The translations under genes were made by a program, and so were the position numbers. A stretch of DNA of 32,012 bases from contig DDVH01000061.1 in the NCBI GenBank assembly GCA_002345215.1, positions 24,503 to 56,514 on the forward strand. Direction: 5' to 3'. The stretch comes from Anaerolineales bacterium UBA2317. GTDB lineage: Bacteria; Chloroflexota; Anaerolineae; Anaerolineales; Villigracilaceae. This document shows, piece by piece, positions 1-8,835 of the stretch (the first letter of the stretch is position 1; each line of letters begins with the position of its first letter). The notes under the pieces are model-generated. The model saw nothing but the letters and a program-made list of their open reading frames with translations. It did no database searches and was not told the origin of the DNA.

Positions 1-329
1 GAAGCAGTTACTTTCAAACCCGGCACATCATAAGCAGTCACTAAATATGTGCGCGAAGGTTTCCCACCGGGATGATCCCGTAATTTTTCAATTAATTCCA
101 AGCCGGTCATCTCCGGCATAATCATGTCTGTAATTAAAATATCCACCCCTTTGTCTTTCACTTTTTCTAAAGCTTCACGACCATTGGTTGCTGAAACTAC
201 CTCAGCCGCTGAACCCAATTGCCCCAAGGCACGAGCCAATGTGGCGGCAGTAGAAGGATGGTCATCTACAATCAAAATCCGAACTTGGTCAGTTGTTGGA
301 GAAGATTCGTTTTTTGTCATGGCTACCAT
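1..329 (-). CDS. Response regulator, receiver domain (partial)
   Basis: This gene enters from the left edge on the minus strand, so only the first ~109 residues are visible. They form a CheY-like receiver domain: the acidic pair D22-D23 in ILIVDDHPS, the phospho-acceptor Asp68 in ILITDMIMPEM, and the switch Thr in YLVTAYD. The output domain, if any, lies outside the window. Two in-frame ATGs compete: 329 (MVAM...) has a purine-rich AAGAGAAA just before it, and 320 (MTKNE...) is only nine bases downstream; either is possible. A strong terminator separates it from the OmpR-type regulator upstream, so it is probably a separate transcript, though it may belong to the same signalling system. Confidence 0.85.
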   Translation of the reverse strand, partial: MVAMTKNESSPTTDQVRILIVDDHPSTAATLARALGQLGSAAEVVSATNGREALEKVKDKGVDILITDMIMPEMTGLELIEKLRDHPGGKPSRTYLVTAYDVPGLKVTA

Positions 330-396
330 TTTCTCTTGAATCCCGCTAGAGAACGATTGGATTCAATGCAGAAAGGTTGGCAAAAGTTGGAGGGAT

Positions 397-431
397 TAAA
401 AAACCGCCTCACCCTAAGGGCGAAGCGGGTT
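397..431 (-). terminator. Intrinsic terminator after the OmpR-type regulator
   Basis: On the minus strand a GC-rich hairpin (arms starting AACCCGC and ending GCGGTT, one bulged C, G-U pairs, loop TTA) is followed by TTTTTT. It lies about 20 bases past the stop of the response regulator and should end the kinase-regulator transcript. Confidence 0.8.
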
Positions 432-451
432 CTGTTTCCTACACAATGTTC

Positions 452-1252
452 TTAATCTGTTACGAGTCTATATCCTGTGCCACGTACGGTGATTAATCGG
501 TTTGGGGTGCGCGGGTCTTTCTCGATGGCTTGGCGTATTTGATGAATGTGCCATTTGGTGAGTTCTTGGGCTTCACGCATTTCGGCTTGTGCACCTTGCG
601 CCTCTGCCACCAGTGTTTGAAAATCGACCACATCTGGGGCGTGACGTGCCAACACGAGTAAATAATCAAATGATGTAGGCGGCAAGTTGATAGTTTCATC
701 TTTGATAGATACACGACGAGTATGTAAATCTAAAACCAATTTGCCATGTTTAATGAAGCGGTCTTTTGCTTTGGTTTCTGGCAAATTGGGCGATTCACTT
801 TCTTCACCATTTTCGAGTTGTTTTAATTCGGCTTGTAAATTTTCAATTTCGTTTGCAATTTCGCGTTTGCGTTTTTCTTTTTGTTGATTTAACAAAATGG
901 TTTTCGCGCGTTCTAGGATGATTTCAGGTTTAAGGGGTTTGAGTAGATAATCTGTTGCGCCACGTCGTAAGGCTTCTACTGCCGAATTTATATCAGGTTG
1001 GGCAGTGAACAAAACCACGGGTAATGCTGGATTAATTTTATGAATATATTTAAGTGCATCTAAACCGGCAATGCCGGGCAAACGTAAATCTGTAAAAACC
1101 AAATCAAATTTTGTGGTTTTCAAGTAATCTAAGCCTTGTTCGGCACTTTCGGCGGTAGTTACTTCAAAGCCTGCTTGTTGCAAAATGCGAGCGAGTGTTT
1201 TTCGTAAACTGGCTTCGTCTTCAATAATAAGAATCTGACCTGTAACTTTCAT
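452..1252 (-). CDS. OmpR/PhoB-family response regulator
   Basis: A 266-residue two-component regulator. Residues 5-120 are a receiver domain with acidic pocket E11-D12, phospho-acceptor Asp55 (FTDLRLPG), Thr83 and Lys105. Residues ~125-160 are a charged coiled linker rich in Lys/Glu. The C-terminal ~100 residues are a winged-helix DNA-binding domain of the OmpR type, ending in the typical RTPNRLITVRGTGYRL wing. The start is the ATG at 1252, which overlaps the kinase stop as ATGA and has GGAGG eight bases upstream; an open frame extends to 1285 inside the kinase gene but is less likely. The four-base overlap implies translational coupling to the kinase, its likely phosphodonor. The target genes are not visible here. 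Confidence 0.93.
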   Translation of the reverse strand: MKVTGQILIIEDEASLRKTLARILQQAGFEVTTAESAEQGLDYLKTTKFDLVFTDLRLPGIAGLDALKYIHKINPALPVVLFTAQPDINSAVEALRRGATDYLLKPLKPEIILERAKTILLNQQKEKRKREIANEIENLQAELKQLENGEESESPNLPETKAKDRFIKHGKLVLDLHTRRVSIKDETINLPPTSFDYLLVLARHAPDVVDFQTLVAEAQGAQAEMREAQELTKWHIHQIRQAIEKDPRTPNRLITVRGTGYRLVTD

Positions 1253-3375
1253 GTAATGTCCTCCATTTCTTTGGCGGGCAACCAAATGCGGAAGGTTGCC
1301 CCAAGCCTGCTATTGTTTTCAGCACTGATGCGCCCATGATGTTTGGTGATGATGTCGTAAGTGATGGTTAGACCAAGACCAGTCCCTTTATCTTTATCAG
1401 TATTGAAGGCTTCAAAAATATTGTCCATGATGTTGGTGGCGATGCCTTTGCCAGTATCAATAATTGTGATGAGAGCTTCTTCTGTTTCTAGCAAGAATTC
1501 TGTGTAAACTGTTAACTTTCCGCCGGCGGGCATCGCTTCGACTGCATTGATGACGAGGTTGAGAAGGGCTTGACGAATTTGGTCGGTGAGTGCGGGGATT
1601 GGTTGCAGTTCAGGGTCTGGGAAAAATTCAAATGTAATTTGGTTATGGCGTAAATGCCCAGCCACGAGTGCATATACATCTTCAATTAAGGCGTTGAGTT
1701 GTGTTTGTCTAAAATCTTCTGCGCGGATGGGGCGGTAGGTATCGCGTAGGCGTTTAATCATGCTTGCCATGCGTTCGGATTCGGCTAGCACAATGTTAAG
1801 GTCTTGTTTGCCTTGTTCTGTAATGCCATGTTCTTCTTTTAATAAGAAAAGCGCGTTTTGAATGGCTTGAAGAGGATTGTTTAATTCGTGGGAAACAGAA
1901 GCAAGCAGGCGTCCGATAGCGGCGAGGCGTTCATTTTGAATCAACTGATTCCGCATGGCTTTTTCTTGCTGTAAAGAATTTTGCAACTCTTGATATAACT
2001 CTGCTTTTTGAAGAGCAATCGCTAGTTGGTCGGCTATGGCGCTGACGAGTTGTAAATCGCGGGCGGTAAATGTTTTTGGAGGTGCTTGTTGAATATCTAA
2101 AATTCCAAAGAGGTGCTCTCCAATTTTTACAGGCATTGCCATTTCAGATTTTGTTTCTGGTAAGAGTGGATGATGAACAAAAAACATAACTTCATCTACA
2201 TTGTTTGTAAAAAAGGGTACCAATGTTTCAGCGGCGTAGCCTGCAATGCCTTGCCCTGCTGATAATCTTGTTTTTTGTTCTAACATTTTTCGTCCTGCTT
2301 CACCACTGGCGGCTTGCAGAATTAAATCCCCACTTTTGGGGTCAATAATATACACTTGCACATGATAATAGCCAAAATTTTTCTGTAACAAACTGACTAC
2401 ATCATCAAGAAGTTCATCAGTGTTTAATGCAACTAACCCTTGATTGATGCGATACAAGGCATTTGTTTCTCTTAAAGATTGTTGCGTAGTTTCTAACAAG
2501 TTTGCATTTTCAATGGCGATGGCGGCTTGTACGCCAAGCGCGTATAACAAATCTTGTTCATGACTTGTGAACGCATTCGGTAATTGACTTTGAATACTGA
2601 TTGTGCCAAGTTTTTGGTCACCACTGATAATAGGTGTGACGAGTAATGAACGAAAACTTGAAATCGAAACAGACTTGATGAACCGTTCATCGGTATTAAT
2701 ATCTGTGATGTTAATCGTGTCACCACTGATGATGGCTTGTCCGGCGATGCCTTCGCCGAGTCTCATTTGCAATCTGCCTTGTGCCGCTTGTTGAAATCCA
2801 CTTGCGGCTTGAGCAATCAAGTATTCTTTTTGGTCGTCAAGAATGTGAATGACTGCTTGCTCTGCGGCGGGAATTAATTTTTTAGCTGAGTCAACAATTA
2901 ATTGCAAGATGTTAGAAAGCCCCACGCGTTCGGCTTGGCTTAGTGCAATCGAAATTTCAGATAAAGCATCGGCTTCATCTAATTGTTTTTTTAGTTCAAG
3001 GTCTCTTTCAGTTTGATTGTGATAGTAATTGCTTAACCATCCTATTGCCCCACCGATTAAAACAAGAACGAATCCACCTAAGACGAAATCAGTATCAACA
3101 AATAAAACAGTTGGGACGTTGCTTATATATAAGATGGAGAAATATAAAAATAAAATAACAAGGGCAGTGATGATTCCAATTATGCTTCCAAAGAACCAGC
3201 TTGCCACCCCAACCGGCAAAATGCTTAATGCGCCAGCGTATTCTTCTCTATAAACCCAGAGTAAGATGAGATGTATGCTGGTTAAAACAAGAACAATTCC
3301 CCACTTCGTCAGAGGCGATTTGGCGCTGGGTTTCATAGCCGTTATTGTAGCACTCTGTGAAGTGGGGAATTTCAT
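1249..3375 (-). CDS. Membrane GAF-domain sensor histidine kinase
   Basis: About 708 residues from the chosen ATG. The N-terminus has three or four membrane segments (roughly the first 110 residues). Two GAF domains follow (one around GLSNILQLIVDSAKK, one around DELLDDVVSLLQKNFGYY). Then come a HisKA dimerisation helix with H-box SVSHELNNPLQAI and a HATPase_c domain with N-box LLNLVINAVEAM, G1 DTGKGI and G2 KGTGLGLTI, so it should be catalytically intact. It autophosphorylates and passes phosphate to the coupled regulator at 452-1252. The frame is open to an ATG at 3414, but those extra 13 codons lie inside a dispersed palindromic repeat; the ATG at 3375 has AGGGA about eight bases upstream and is preferred. 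The ligand sensed by the GAF domains is unknown. Confidence 0.92.
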   Translation of the reverse strand: MKFPTSQSATITAMKPSAKSPLTKWGIVLVLTSIHLILLWVYREEYAGALSILPVGVASWFFGSIIGIITALVILFLYFSILYISNVPTVLFVDTDFVLGGFVLVLIGGAIGWLSNYYHNQTERDLELKKQLDEADALSEISIALSQAERVGLSNILQLIVDSAKKLIPAAEQAVIHILDDQKEYLIAQAASGFQQAAQGRLQMRLGEGIAGQAIISGDTINITDINTDERFIKSVSISSFRSLLVTPIISGDQKLGTISIQSQLPNAFTSHEQDLLYALGVQAAIAIENANLLETTQQSLRETNALYRINQGLVALNTDELLDDVVSLLQKNFGYYHVQVYIIDPKSGDLILQAASGEAGRKMLEQKTRLSAGQGIAGYAAETLVPFFTNNVDEVMFFVHHPLLPETKSEMAMPVKIGEHLFGILDIQQAPPKTFTARDLQLVSAIADQLAIALQKAELYQELQNSLQQEKAMRNQLIQNERLAAIGRLLASVSHELNNPLQAIQNALFLLKEEHGITEQGKQDLNIVLAESERMASMIKRLRDTYRPIRAEDFRQTQLNALIEDVYALVAGHLRHNQITFEFFPDPELQPIPALTDQIRQALLNLVINAVEAMPAGGKLTVYTEFLLETEEALITIIDTGKGIATNIMDNIFEAFNTDKDKGTGLGLTITYDIITKHHGRISAENNSRLGATFRIWLPAKEMEDIT

Positions 3376-3397
3376 TCGTAATATCCCTGTAAGTTTC

Positions 3398-3456
3398 TTA
3401 GCCACAGAGGACATTGAGGTCTTTTGAAAGGTCTCTGTGCGCTCTGAGGCTAATTT
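3398..3456. repeat. Palindromic intergenic repeat (CCACAGAG family), copy 1
   Basis: Inverted arms TTAGCCACAGAGGAC and a degenerate GCGCTCTGAGGCTAA flank a short centre, filling the gap between the rny stop and the kinase start. A better-preserved copy is at 25674-25742. It may act as a weak hairpin between the two genes. Confidence 0.75.
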
Positions 3457-4983
3457 TTATTTTGCATATTCTGTTGAACGAGTTTCTCGAATCACTGTCA
3501 CACGGATTTGACCGGGGTACTGCATGGTCTCTTCAATTTTCTTAGCAATATCTCTGGCTAAACGAGCAGAGGATAAATCATCAATCACTTCTGGTTTGAC
3601 GAGAATACGAACTTCACGCCCGGCTTGAATGGCAAAGGCTTGTTGCACACCATCAAACGACATTGACATTTCTTCGAGTGAGCGAATACGTTTGATATAC
3701 GCTTCTAAATCTTCACGACGTGCACCTGGTCTTGCACCTGAAATCGCATCTGCCGCTTCGGTGATAACTGCTTCAACAGTTTCTTGGTCAACTTCGTGGT
3801 GATGAGATGCAATCGCATTCAACACAACTGGATGAACGCCATAGCGTTTACAAAACTCAGCACCTAAACCGGCATGTGTGCCATCTTGATTATGGTCCAT
3901 GGCTTTGCCAATATCATGTAAAAAGCCACCTAATTTGGATAACTCAACATTTGCACCAATTTCAGCCGCGAGAATGCCAGCCAATTTTGAGGCTTCGACT
4001 GCATGTGCCAATTGATTTTGACCATAAGATGTTCTGAATTTCAAACGCCCCATCATCTTCAAAATTTCAGGATGCAAACTTCCCACATTGGCTTCGTATG
4101 CGGCTTGTTCACCCGCTTCATTGATAACTTTTTCAACACCCTTGGTTTCATCTTCAATTACTTTTTCAATGTGAGCAGGATGAATACGTCCGTCTAAAAT
4201 TAATTTTGCTAAAGCACGGCGGGCAATTTCACGACGCACAGAATCAAAACATGAAATTGTGACAGAGTCTGGCGTATCATCCACAATTACATCTACACCT
4301 GCGGCTTGTTCAAAGGCTTTGATGTTACGTCCATTACGACCAACGATACGACCCTTCATTTCTTCGCTTGGTAAAGTCACGACTGCACGAGTCACTTCGG
4401 CAACATGTTCAGATGCTACTCTTTGAATGGCATCAGCGATTAATTTTCTTGCACGCTTTTCACCTTCTTCACGCGCTTCGGCTTCAATCTGACGAATGAT
4501 TCTTGCCATGTCGCCTCTGGCTTCTTTTTCAACAGCGGCAAACAATTCTTTCTTGGCATCATCTTGACTCAATTGCGAAATTTGTTCAAGCTTCTTTACT
4601 TCTTCTTCGTATAACTTTTCAATTTCATTGCCACGTTTATCTACTTGCGACTGTCGTTTATTCAATGCTTGTTCGCGTTGTTCAATTTTGTCGAAACGCG
4701 CATCCAATTCCGAACGACGTTTTTCAACGCGTTCGGTTTCTTTGTTTAATTCAATACGCCGTTCTTTAATTTCTGATTCAGCCGCTTGAATAATTTTTGT
4801 TGAATTATCTTGCGCGCCTTTCACAATCAAACCTGCTTGTGTTTGGGCGGCTTTCAAAATATCGTCGGCTTTATCTTGTCTGGCTTTGGCGGCGCGGTCT
4901 GCTTGATAGCGGTGGAAAAAATATCCAATCAACACGCCAACAATTAAGACCAACACCATGATTAATATCTCTAATAGGCTCAT
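3457..4983 (-). CDS. rny: Ribonuclease Y
   Basis: About 508 residues, the usual RNase Y length. It is a membrane-anchored endoribonuclease that starts mRNA decay in many bacteria lacking RNase E. The architecture is complete: one N-terminal membrane helix (~3-22), a long charged coiled coil (~25-190), a KH RNA-binding domain with GRIVGRNGRNIK, and an HD domain with FLHDIGKAMD and downstream SHHHEVD. Two starts are possible. The ATG at 4989 overlaps the recX stop as ATGA but leaves only one base after the GAGG; the ATG at 4983 has GAGG at a normal seven-base spacing and is chosen. It is co-transcribed and probably translationally coupled with recX. Confidence 0.97.
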   Translation of the reverse strand: MSLLEILIMVLVLIVGVLIGYFFHRYQADRAAKARQDKADDILKAAQTQAGLIVKGAQDNSTKIIQAAESEIKERRIELNKETERVEKRRSELDARFDKIEQREQALNKRQSQVDKRGNEIEKLYEEEVKKLEQISQLSQDDAKKELFAAVEKEARGDMARIIRQIEAEAREEGEKRARKLIADAIQRVASEHVAEVTRAVVTLPSEEMKGRIVGRNGRNIKAFEQAAGVDVIVDDTPDSVTISCFDSVRREIARRALAKLILDGRIHPAHIEKVIEDETKGVEKVINEAGEQAAYEANVGSLHPEILKMMGRLKFRTSYGQNQLAHAVEASKLAGILAAEIGANVELSKLGGFLHDIGKAMDHNQDGTHAGLGAEFCKRYGVHPVVLNAIASHHHEVDQETVEAVITEAADAISGARPGARREDLEAYIKRIRSLEEMSMSFDGVQQAFAIQAGREVRILVKPEVIDDLSSARLARDIAKKIEETMQYPGQIRVTVIRETRSTEYAK

Positions 4984-4985
4984 GT

Positions 4986-5630
4986 TCATTCCTCATCTTC
5001 GTAATGTGTTTCTTCTGCGTGCAGTTCGTTCCAAACTTGTGTGACAACACTTGACACCACAGAATAAGGGAAGCCGCGCCTTGCTAAATAATCGGATAGT
5101 TTCTTACGAAACTCGCTCCATTCTAGACTTTTGAACCTGCTTGCTCTTTTTTTAGCAGATTCATAGGCCAGAGCATTTTCATCCACATCGGCGACGGCAG
5201 TTTTTACAGTTTCTTCATCCAATCCTTTTTGACGAAGTTCCATCGTCAACACTCTTTTGCTTCTTGGGCGAAAGGTGTTGCGGTTTTCAACCCAAGTTTT
5301 TGCAAATTGATTGTCGTTTGCTAATTTACTTTCACGTAGTCTTTCTATGGTTTGCTCAATGATTGTTTCTGAATATTCATGTTTGAGCAAATTTTGCTTT
5401 ATTTCTTTTTCTGAACGAGCACGATAACTTAAAAAGAGTAGTGCTTGTTGTAAGGCTCGTTCACCATCATCTTTATTTTTTAGTTCGTTTATTTTTTCTT
5501 CGGTTAACACGTCACCGATTTTTAACCACGCGGCTGTGATGCGTGCCAACCCGAAGGCAAATTCTCCATCGAGGTGTATATTGACTCGATTGCGATTCTT
5601 TTGCGGTTCGATGGCAGTTATTTTTTTCAT
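4986..5630 (-). CDS. recX: Regulatory protein RecX
   Basis: 214 residues from the chosen ATG. RecX modulates RecA filaments. The sequence has the three-helix repeat pattern of the family: FLSYRARSEKEIKQNLLKHE near the middle, then RLRESKLANDNQFAKTWVENR and a KGLDEETVKTAV segment. The N-terminal part (ITAIEPQKNRNRVNIHLDGEF) matches the beta-rich N-terminus of longer RecX proteins. The open frame extends to 5711, but those 27 residues come from a perfect hairpin and lack protein-like character; the ATG at 5630 is the family-like start, although it has no strong ribosome site. recA is not adjacent in this window. It is followed by rny with a four-base overlap. Confidence 0.88.
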   Translation of the reverse strand: MKKITAIEPQKNRNRVNIHLDGEFAFGLARITAAWLKIGDVLTEEKINELKNKDDGERALQQALLFLSYRARSEKEIKQNLLKHEYSETIIEQTIERLRESKLANDNQFAKTWVENRNTFRPRSKRVLTMELRQKGLDEETVKTAVADVDENALAYESAKKRASRFKSLEWSEFRKKLSDYLARRGFPYSVVSSVVTQVWNELHAEETHYEDEE

Positions 5631-5640
5631 GTTAAACACA

Positions 5641-5940
5641 CACAGCCGAGACCTCCGTCTGAGCGGTTGCCTCGGCTGTGAAAAATGTCTGGGTTGGTTG
5701 ACCAGTTCCAACGTCTAGAATGAAGCGGGTTGGGGATAGGTCGAATAACGACGTGATGAGTCTTAAATCACGTTCGGCACTTGGTATGTTTTAGGGTGAA
5801 GCCAATTGTTGGTTCAAATTTTTTCCTAATTGGTTGTAGTGCTTCACAAAATATCTCCCAAAACCGGGGGAGGAGCGTGCGCGATTTTTCCAGTAAGTTT
5901 CAAGCAAGGCGCCACAAGGGCGGAAGTTTTCTAATGTATG
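5641..5940 (-). promoter_or_regulatory. Multi-hairpin leader or ncRNA upstream of recX
   Basis: This non-coding stretch is visibly more G+C-rich than the AT-rich DNA to its right. It contains a series of stem-loops: 5641-5650/5671-5680 (perfect 10 bp, CACAGCCGAG/CTCGGCTGTG), 5752-5757/5767-5772 (6 bp), 5796-5802/5841-5847 with inner 5802-5807/5828-5833, 5855-5859/5868-5872 (5 bp) and 5910-5913/5919-5922 (4 bp). A minus-strand promoter-like sequence lies just upstream, so it is best read as a long 5' leader of recX-rny or an independent small RNA. I looked for RNase P, tmRNA, SRP RNA and common riboswitch core motifs and did not find them. Transcription is not demonstrated. Confidence 0.4.
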
Positions 5941-5945
5941 GCTTA

Positions 5946-5973
5946 ATTATACATGAATTTTAAGTGTTGTTAA
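5946..5973 (-). promoter_or_regulatory. Promoter candidate for the recX leader
   Basis: On the minus strand a TTAACA -35-like hexamer (5968-5973) is followed after 16 bases by a perfect TATAAT (5946-5951). Predicted transcription starts near 5939, at the right edge of the structured region. Confidence 0.45.
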
Positions 5974-6120
5974 CATGAATTTTTCATTTCAAAAAATGTT
6001 GGCGTGTTTTTGGGTTTTATTTTTTATTAATGTTAAATGAGAATACTTAATGATTAAATATCTGCTTTGTTTGTTCGGTATAATTTAATAATTCTTTAAT
6101 TTTATTTTTTTGGAGGCATC
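5974..6120 (+). promoter_or_regulatory. AT-rich promoter region of the glycan cluster
   Basis: This very AT-rich gap holds a perfect TATAAT at 6079-6084 but no convincing -35 hexamer at the normal distance. A strong GGAGG sits six bases before the ATG at 6121. Nothing else is recognisable here. Confidence 0.4.
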
Positions 6121-8091
6121 ATGGTTGAACAACAACCTGAACAAGCAGGGGATGTAAGGAATATTCGTCGGTTCGTTGCGTTTGTGGGGGTGTTTCTTTT
6201 GTTGCTCAGTCAGTTTTTGGTTTTTTCAAAAGAAGTGATTTATGGTAATTTGTTGTTCCCACCTTATTTTGTGCTAGCAATTATTGGGGTGGTAATTTTA
6301 GTTTTAAGCCAACGAATTCCCCCTAATGCTTTTTGGAAAAAGTTATCTCAACAGGCTGTATTTGGAGATACGGCTTTTTGGATTCTTGTAGCAGTTTTAC
6401 TTTCTGTTGTAACAGCTTCTGCGGTTGACGCTTTTATGGCATTCCGCCGTATCAATTATATTCCTGTAATCACAGTTTGGCTGTTAAGTGGGGTGTGTTA
6501 TGTGTACGCATTTATCAATTCAAGAACTGGTTTTGACTCAATAAAAATTATAGATTGGTTTAAAACAAACCGCAACGAAATCTTGTCTGTCCTTTTAATT
6601 ATGGCACTTGCGGCAGTGATACGCATTTATCTACTTGGAGATCTACCGCGTGTGTTGGATGGTGATGAAGGAAATGTGGGCAATTTTGCTCGTTCAAGTA
6701 TTGAAGGTGTATTAGCCAATCCTTTTGCGTTGTGGGAAAACTTTGGCGCATTGTATTTACATCTCATTAATTTATCAATGAAGTTTTTTGGCTACAACTC
6801 TTTTGGTTTGAGATTAATGCCTGCAATTGGTGGTGTGATTGCTGTACCTGCTGTTTATCTTTTTGCACGTTGGCTTGGCGGGCGTAGAGTTGCTTTCATT
6901 GCTGCTTTTATGATTGCTTCTTCACATTCACATATCCACTTTAGCCGTATTTCATCTGTGGCTTATATTCAAGATACTTGGTTGATTCCTTTTGAATTGT
7001 ATTTCTTGATTAGTGGATTAGAAAAACGTCAATCATGGCGAACTGCATTAGGTGGAACTATCCTTGCACTTCATTATTGTTTTTATCTCACCTCACAAAT
7101 TATCACCGCACTGATTTTGGTTTACATGCTCATCTTGTTTATTTTTTATCGAGCTTGGTTTAAAGAAAGGTTTTCTCAAGCACTAGCATTTTGGGGAGGG
7201 TTTTTGGTTATGATACCTCCCTCTTTTGTCTATTCATATCAAAACCCAAATGAATTTGTAGGGCGACTCGGTAGTGCTGGCACATTCCAAACAGGATGGT
7301 TAGAGATAACAATGGAATCGACAGGGCAAAGTGCATTTGAGCTACTTTTGGGTCGGGTCGTAAATGCATTTTTATCTTTATTTTATTACCCTGCAATTGA
7401 TTTTTACGGATCCCCATCCCCGATGATAAGTATGATTTCTAGCGTGCTATTCTTTGCTGGTATGGGAATTGTGTTATGGAAGATTCGTAACCCCGGAAAT
7501 TTGTTACTACTTGGATACTTCTGGGGGGCTACAGTTGCAATAGGAATATTTGCACTTCCACCCTCAGCAGATTCTTACCGCATGTTAATGGCATTACCTG
7601 CCGTAGTGATTATGGCTGCGATTGGATTTGACCAAATTTTAGAAATTATGGGTATCGGTTGGAGTCAATTCCGGTTTGCTTATACTGCTACCGTTTCTGT
7701 TATCTTAACAAGTTTACTAGCATTTAATTTATGGACGTATTACACAGAGTTTGCTGGGCGATGCCGATTTGCTACAGACCTGCCTGGCAGGTTTGGTACA
7801 TACCTTGGCGTTGAATTACAACAAACCCAACATGAAAACCGCATATATTTGCTAAGCAATAATATATATTTTTATGGAAGCCATCCTGCAACATTTTTCT
7901 TGAGTTTACGCCCTGTCATTAATTTTTCAGACCCAATAGATTCTCTTGATGTAATAACTGGTGAAACGATTATTGCTCCGCCAGACCGCATTGAAGAATT
8001 AGAAGAATGGATTCGTAAACATCCTGGTGGATTGCTTCATTATGAATATGATTGTGATACAACCATATTACTTTCTTATCAAGTCCCATAA
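6121..8091 (+). CDS. Multi-pass GT-C glycosyltransferase (GT39/PMT-like)
   Basis: 656 residues with a dozen or more predicted membrane helices. After an N-terminal membrane block there is a LPRVLDGDEGNVG motif (Asp180, Asp182, Glu183) at the start of the conserved domain; in PMT/ArnT-like GT-C enzymes an acidic pair in the first extracytoplasmic loop is catalytic. This is followed by GYNSFGLRLMPAIGG and ASSHSHIHFSRIS, also typical of the family. Such enzymes move a sugar from a polyprenyl-phosphate donor to a protein or lipid outside the membrane. The start is supported by GGAGG six bases upstream. It opens a five-gene cluster with a methyltransferase, a GT2 that may make the lipid-linked donor, and sugar-modifying enzymes. 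The acceptor is unknown. Confidence 0.85.
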   Translation: MVEQQPEQAGDVRNIRRFVAFVGVFLLLLSQFLVFSKEVIYGNLLFPPYFVLAIIGVVILVLSQRIPPNAFWKKLSQQAVFGDTAFWILVAVLLSVVTASAVDAFMAFRRINYIPVITVWLLSGVCYVYAFINSRTGFDSIKIIDWFKTNRNEILSVLLIMALAAVIRIYLLGDLPRVLDGDEGNVGNFARSSIEGVLANPFALWENFGALYLHLINLSMKFFGYNSFGLRLMPAIGGVIAVPAVYLFARWLGGRRVAFIAAFMIASSHSHIHFSRISSVAYIQDTWLIPFELYFLISGLEKRQSWRTALGGTILALHYCFYLTSQIITALILVYMLILFIFYRAWFKERFSQALAFWGGFLVMIPPSFVYSYQNPNEFVGRLGSAGTFQTGWLEITMESTGQSAFELLLGRVVNAFLSLFYYPAIDFYGSPSPMISMISSVLFFAGMGIVLWKIRNPGNLLLLGYFWGATVAIGIFALPPSADSYRMLMALPAVVIMAAIGFDQILEIMGIGWSQFRFAYTATVSVILTSLLAFNLWTYYTEFAGRCRFATDLPGRFGTYLGVELQQTQHENRIYLLSNNIYFYGSHPATFFLSLRPVINFSDPIDSLDVITGETIIAPPDRIEELEEWIRKHPGGLLHYEYDCDTTILLSYQVP

Positions 8092-8100
8092 AGTGTTATC

Positions 8101-8835
8101 TTGGAACCTAATGAATATGAAATCATGTATCATGTTGAAGACCATCACTGGTGGTATCGCGGCATGGAAGCCATCACGCGAAAGTTAATCAATCAACATA
8201 TTCAAACAAAAACAAAAATCAAAATTTTGGATGCAGGTTGCGGAACAGGTGCCGCAATGACAACGTATCTAAAAGATTACGGTGAAGTAACAGGCATAGA
8301 TTTATATCCTCAAGCCTTAGATTTTTGCCGCAAACGCAATGCCAAACATCTAGCCCGCGCCTCAGTACTTGACCTTCCACTTGCTACTGCTTCGTTTGAC
8401 ATGGTCACATCTTTTGACGTTTTATACGAAAAAGGTGTCATGCACGAAATGAAAGCCTTGAAAGAATTTTTTCGTGTATTAACTCCACAAGGTAAATTGT
8501 TGATGCGTTTACCTGCTTACGATTGGCTTCGTGGCGAACATGATGAACGAGTTCACACCAATCGAAGATACACAAAAAACTTAGTAAAGAAACTCCTTGA
8601 ACAAAGTGGCTTCATTGTTGAACATCTATCCTATGCCAACACAATTCTTTTTCCATTAGCAGTGATAAAACGCCTGACAGAAAAAATATTGCCATCCAAA
8701 TCACAATCAGACCTGACGCTTGAAACAGGAAAATTTAACGAACTCTTAAAACGCATTCTCGCCAGTGAAGCGTTTTTTGTTTCTAAATTCGGCTTGCCTT
8801 ATGGATTAAGCATCTTTGCTGTGGCGCGAAAATGA
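8101..8835 (+). CDS. Class I SAM-dependent methyltransferase
   Basis: 244 residues. The SAM-binding motif I is ILDAGCGTG (Asp44-Gly50), with the acidic end of strand 2 in GEVTGIDLYP and motif IV region in SFDMVTSFDVLYE. The N-terminal EYEIMYHVEDHHWWYRGM is typical of a methyltransferase subfamily in surface-polysaccharide and lipid clusters. The start is a TTG at 8101; no ATG lies further upstream in frame and the N-terminal motif begins at once, so TTG is well supported although no ribosome site is evident. The gap to the preceding gene is nine bases and it overlaps the next by four (ATGA). The substrate is probably a sugar or polyprenyl-linked glycan, inferred from context only. Confidence 0.85.
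   Translation: MEPNEYEIMYHVEDHHWWYRGMEAITRKLINQHIQTKTKIKILDAGCGTGAAMTTYLKDYGEVTGIDLYPQALDFCRKRNAKHLARASVLDLPLATASFDMVTSFDVLYEKGVMHEMKALKEFFRVLTPQGKLLMRLPAYDWLRGEHDERVHTNRRYTKNLVKKLLEQSGFIVEHLSYANTILFPLAVIKRLTEKILPSKSQSDLTLETGKFNELLKRILASEAFFVSKFGLPYGLSIFAVARK

Noticed and set aside
5631..5711. 27-residue N-terminal extension of RecX
   Set aside because: It is encoded by the perfect 10-bp hairpin and does not resemble the family; the ATG at 5630 is preferred.
5641..5940. RNase P RNA, tmRNA, SRP RNA or a known riboswitch
   Set aside because: Core motifs of these RNAs are not visible on either strand by eye, so no name is given.
5781..5963. 60-residue plus-strand ORF in the recX upstream region
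   Set aside because: It overlaps the multi-hairpin region and shows no protein-like pattern or ribosome site.
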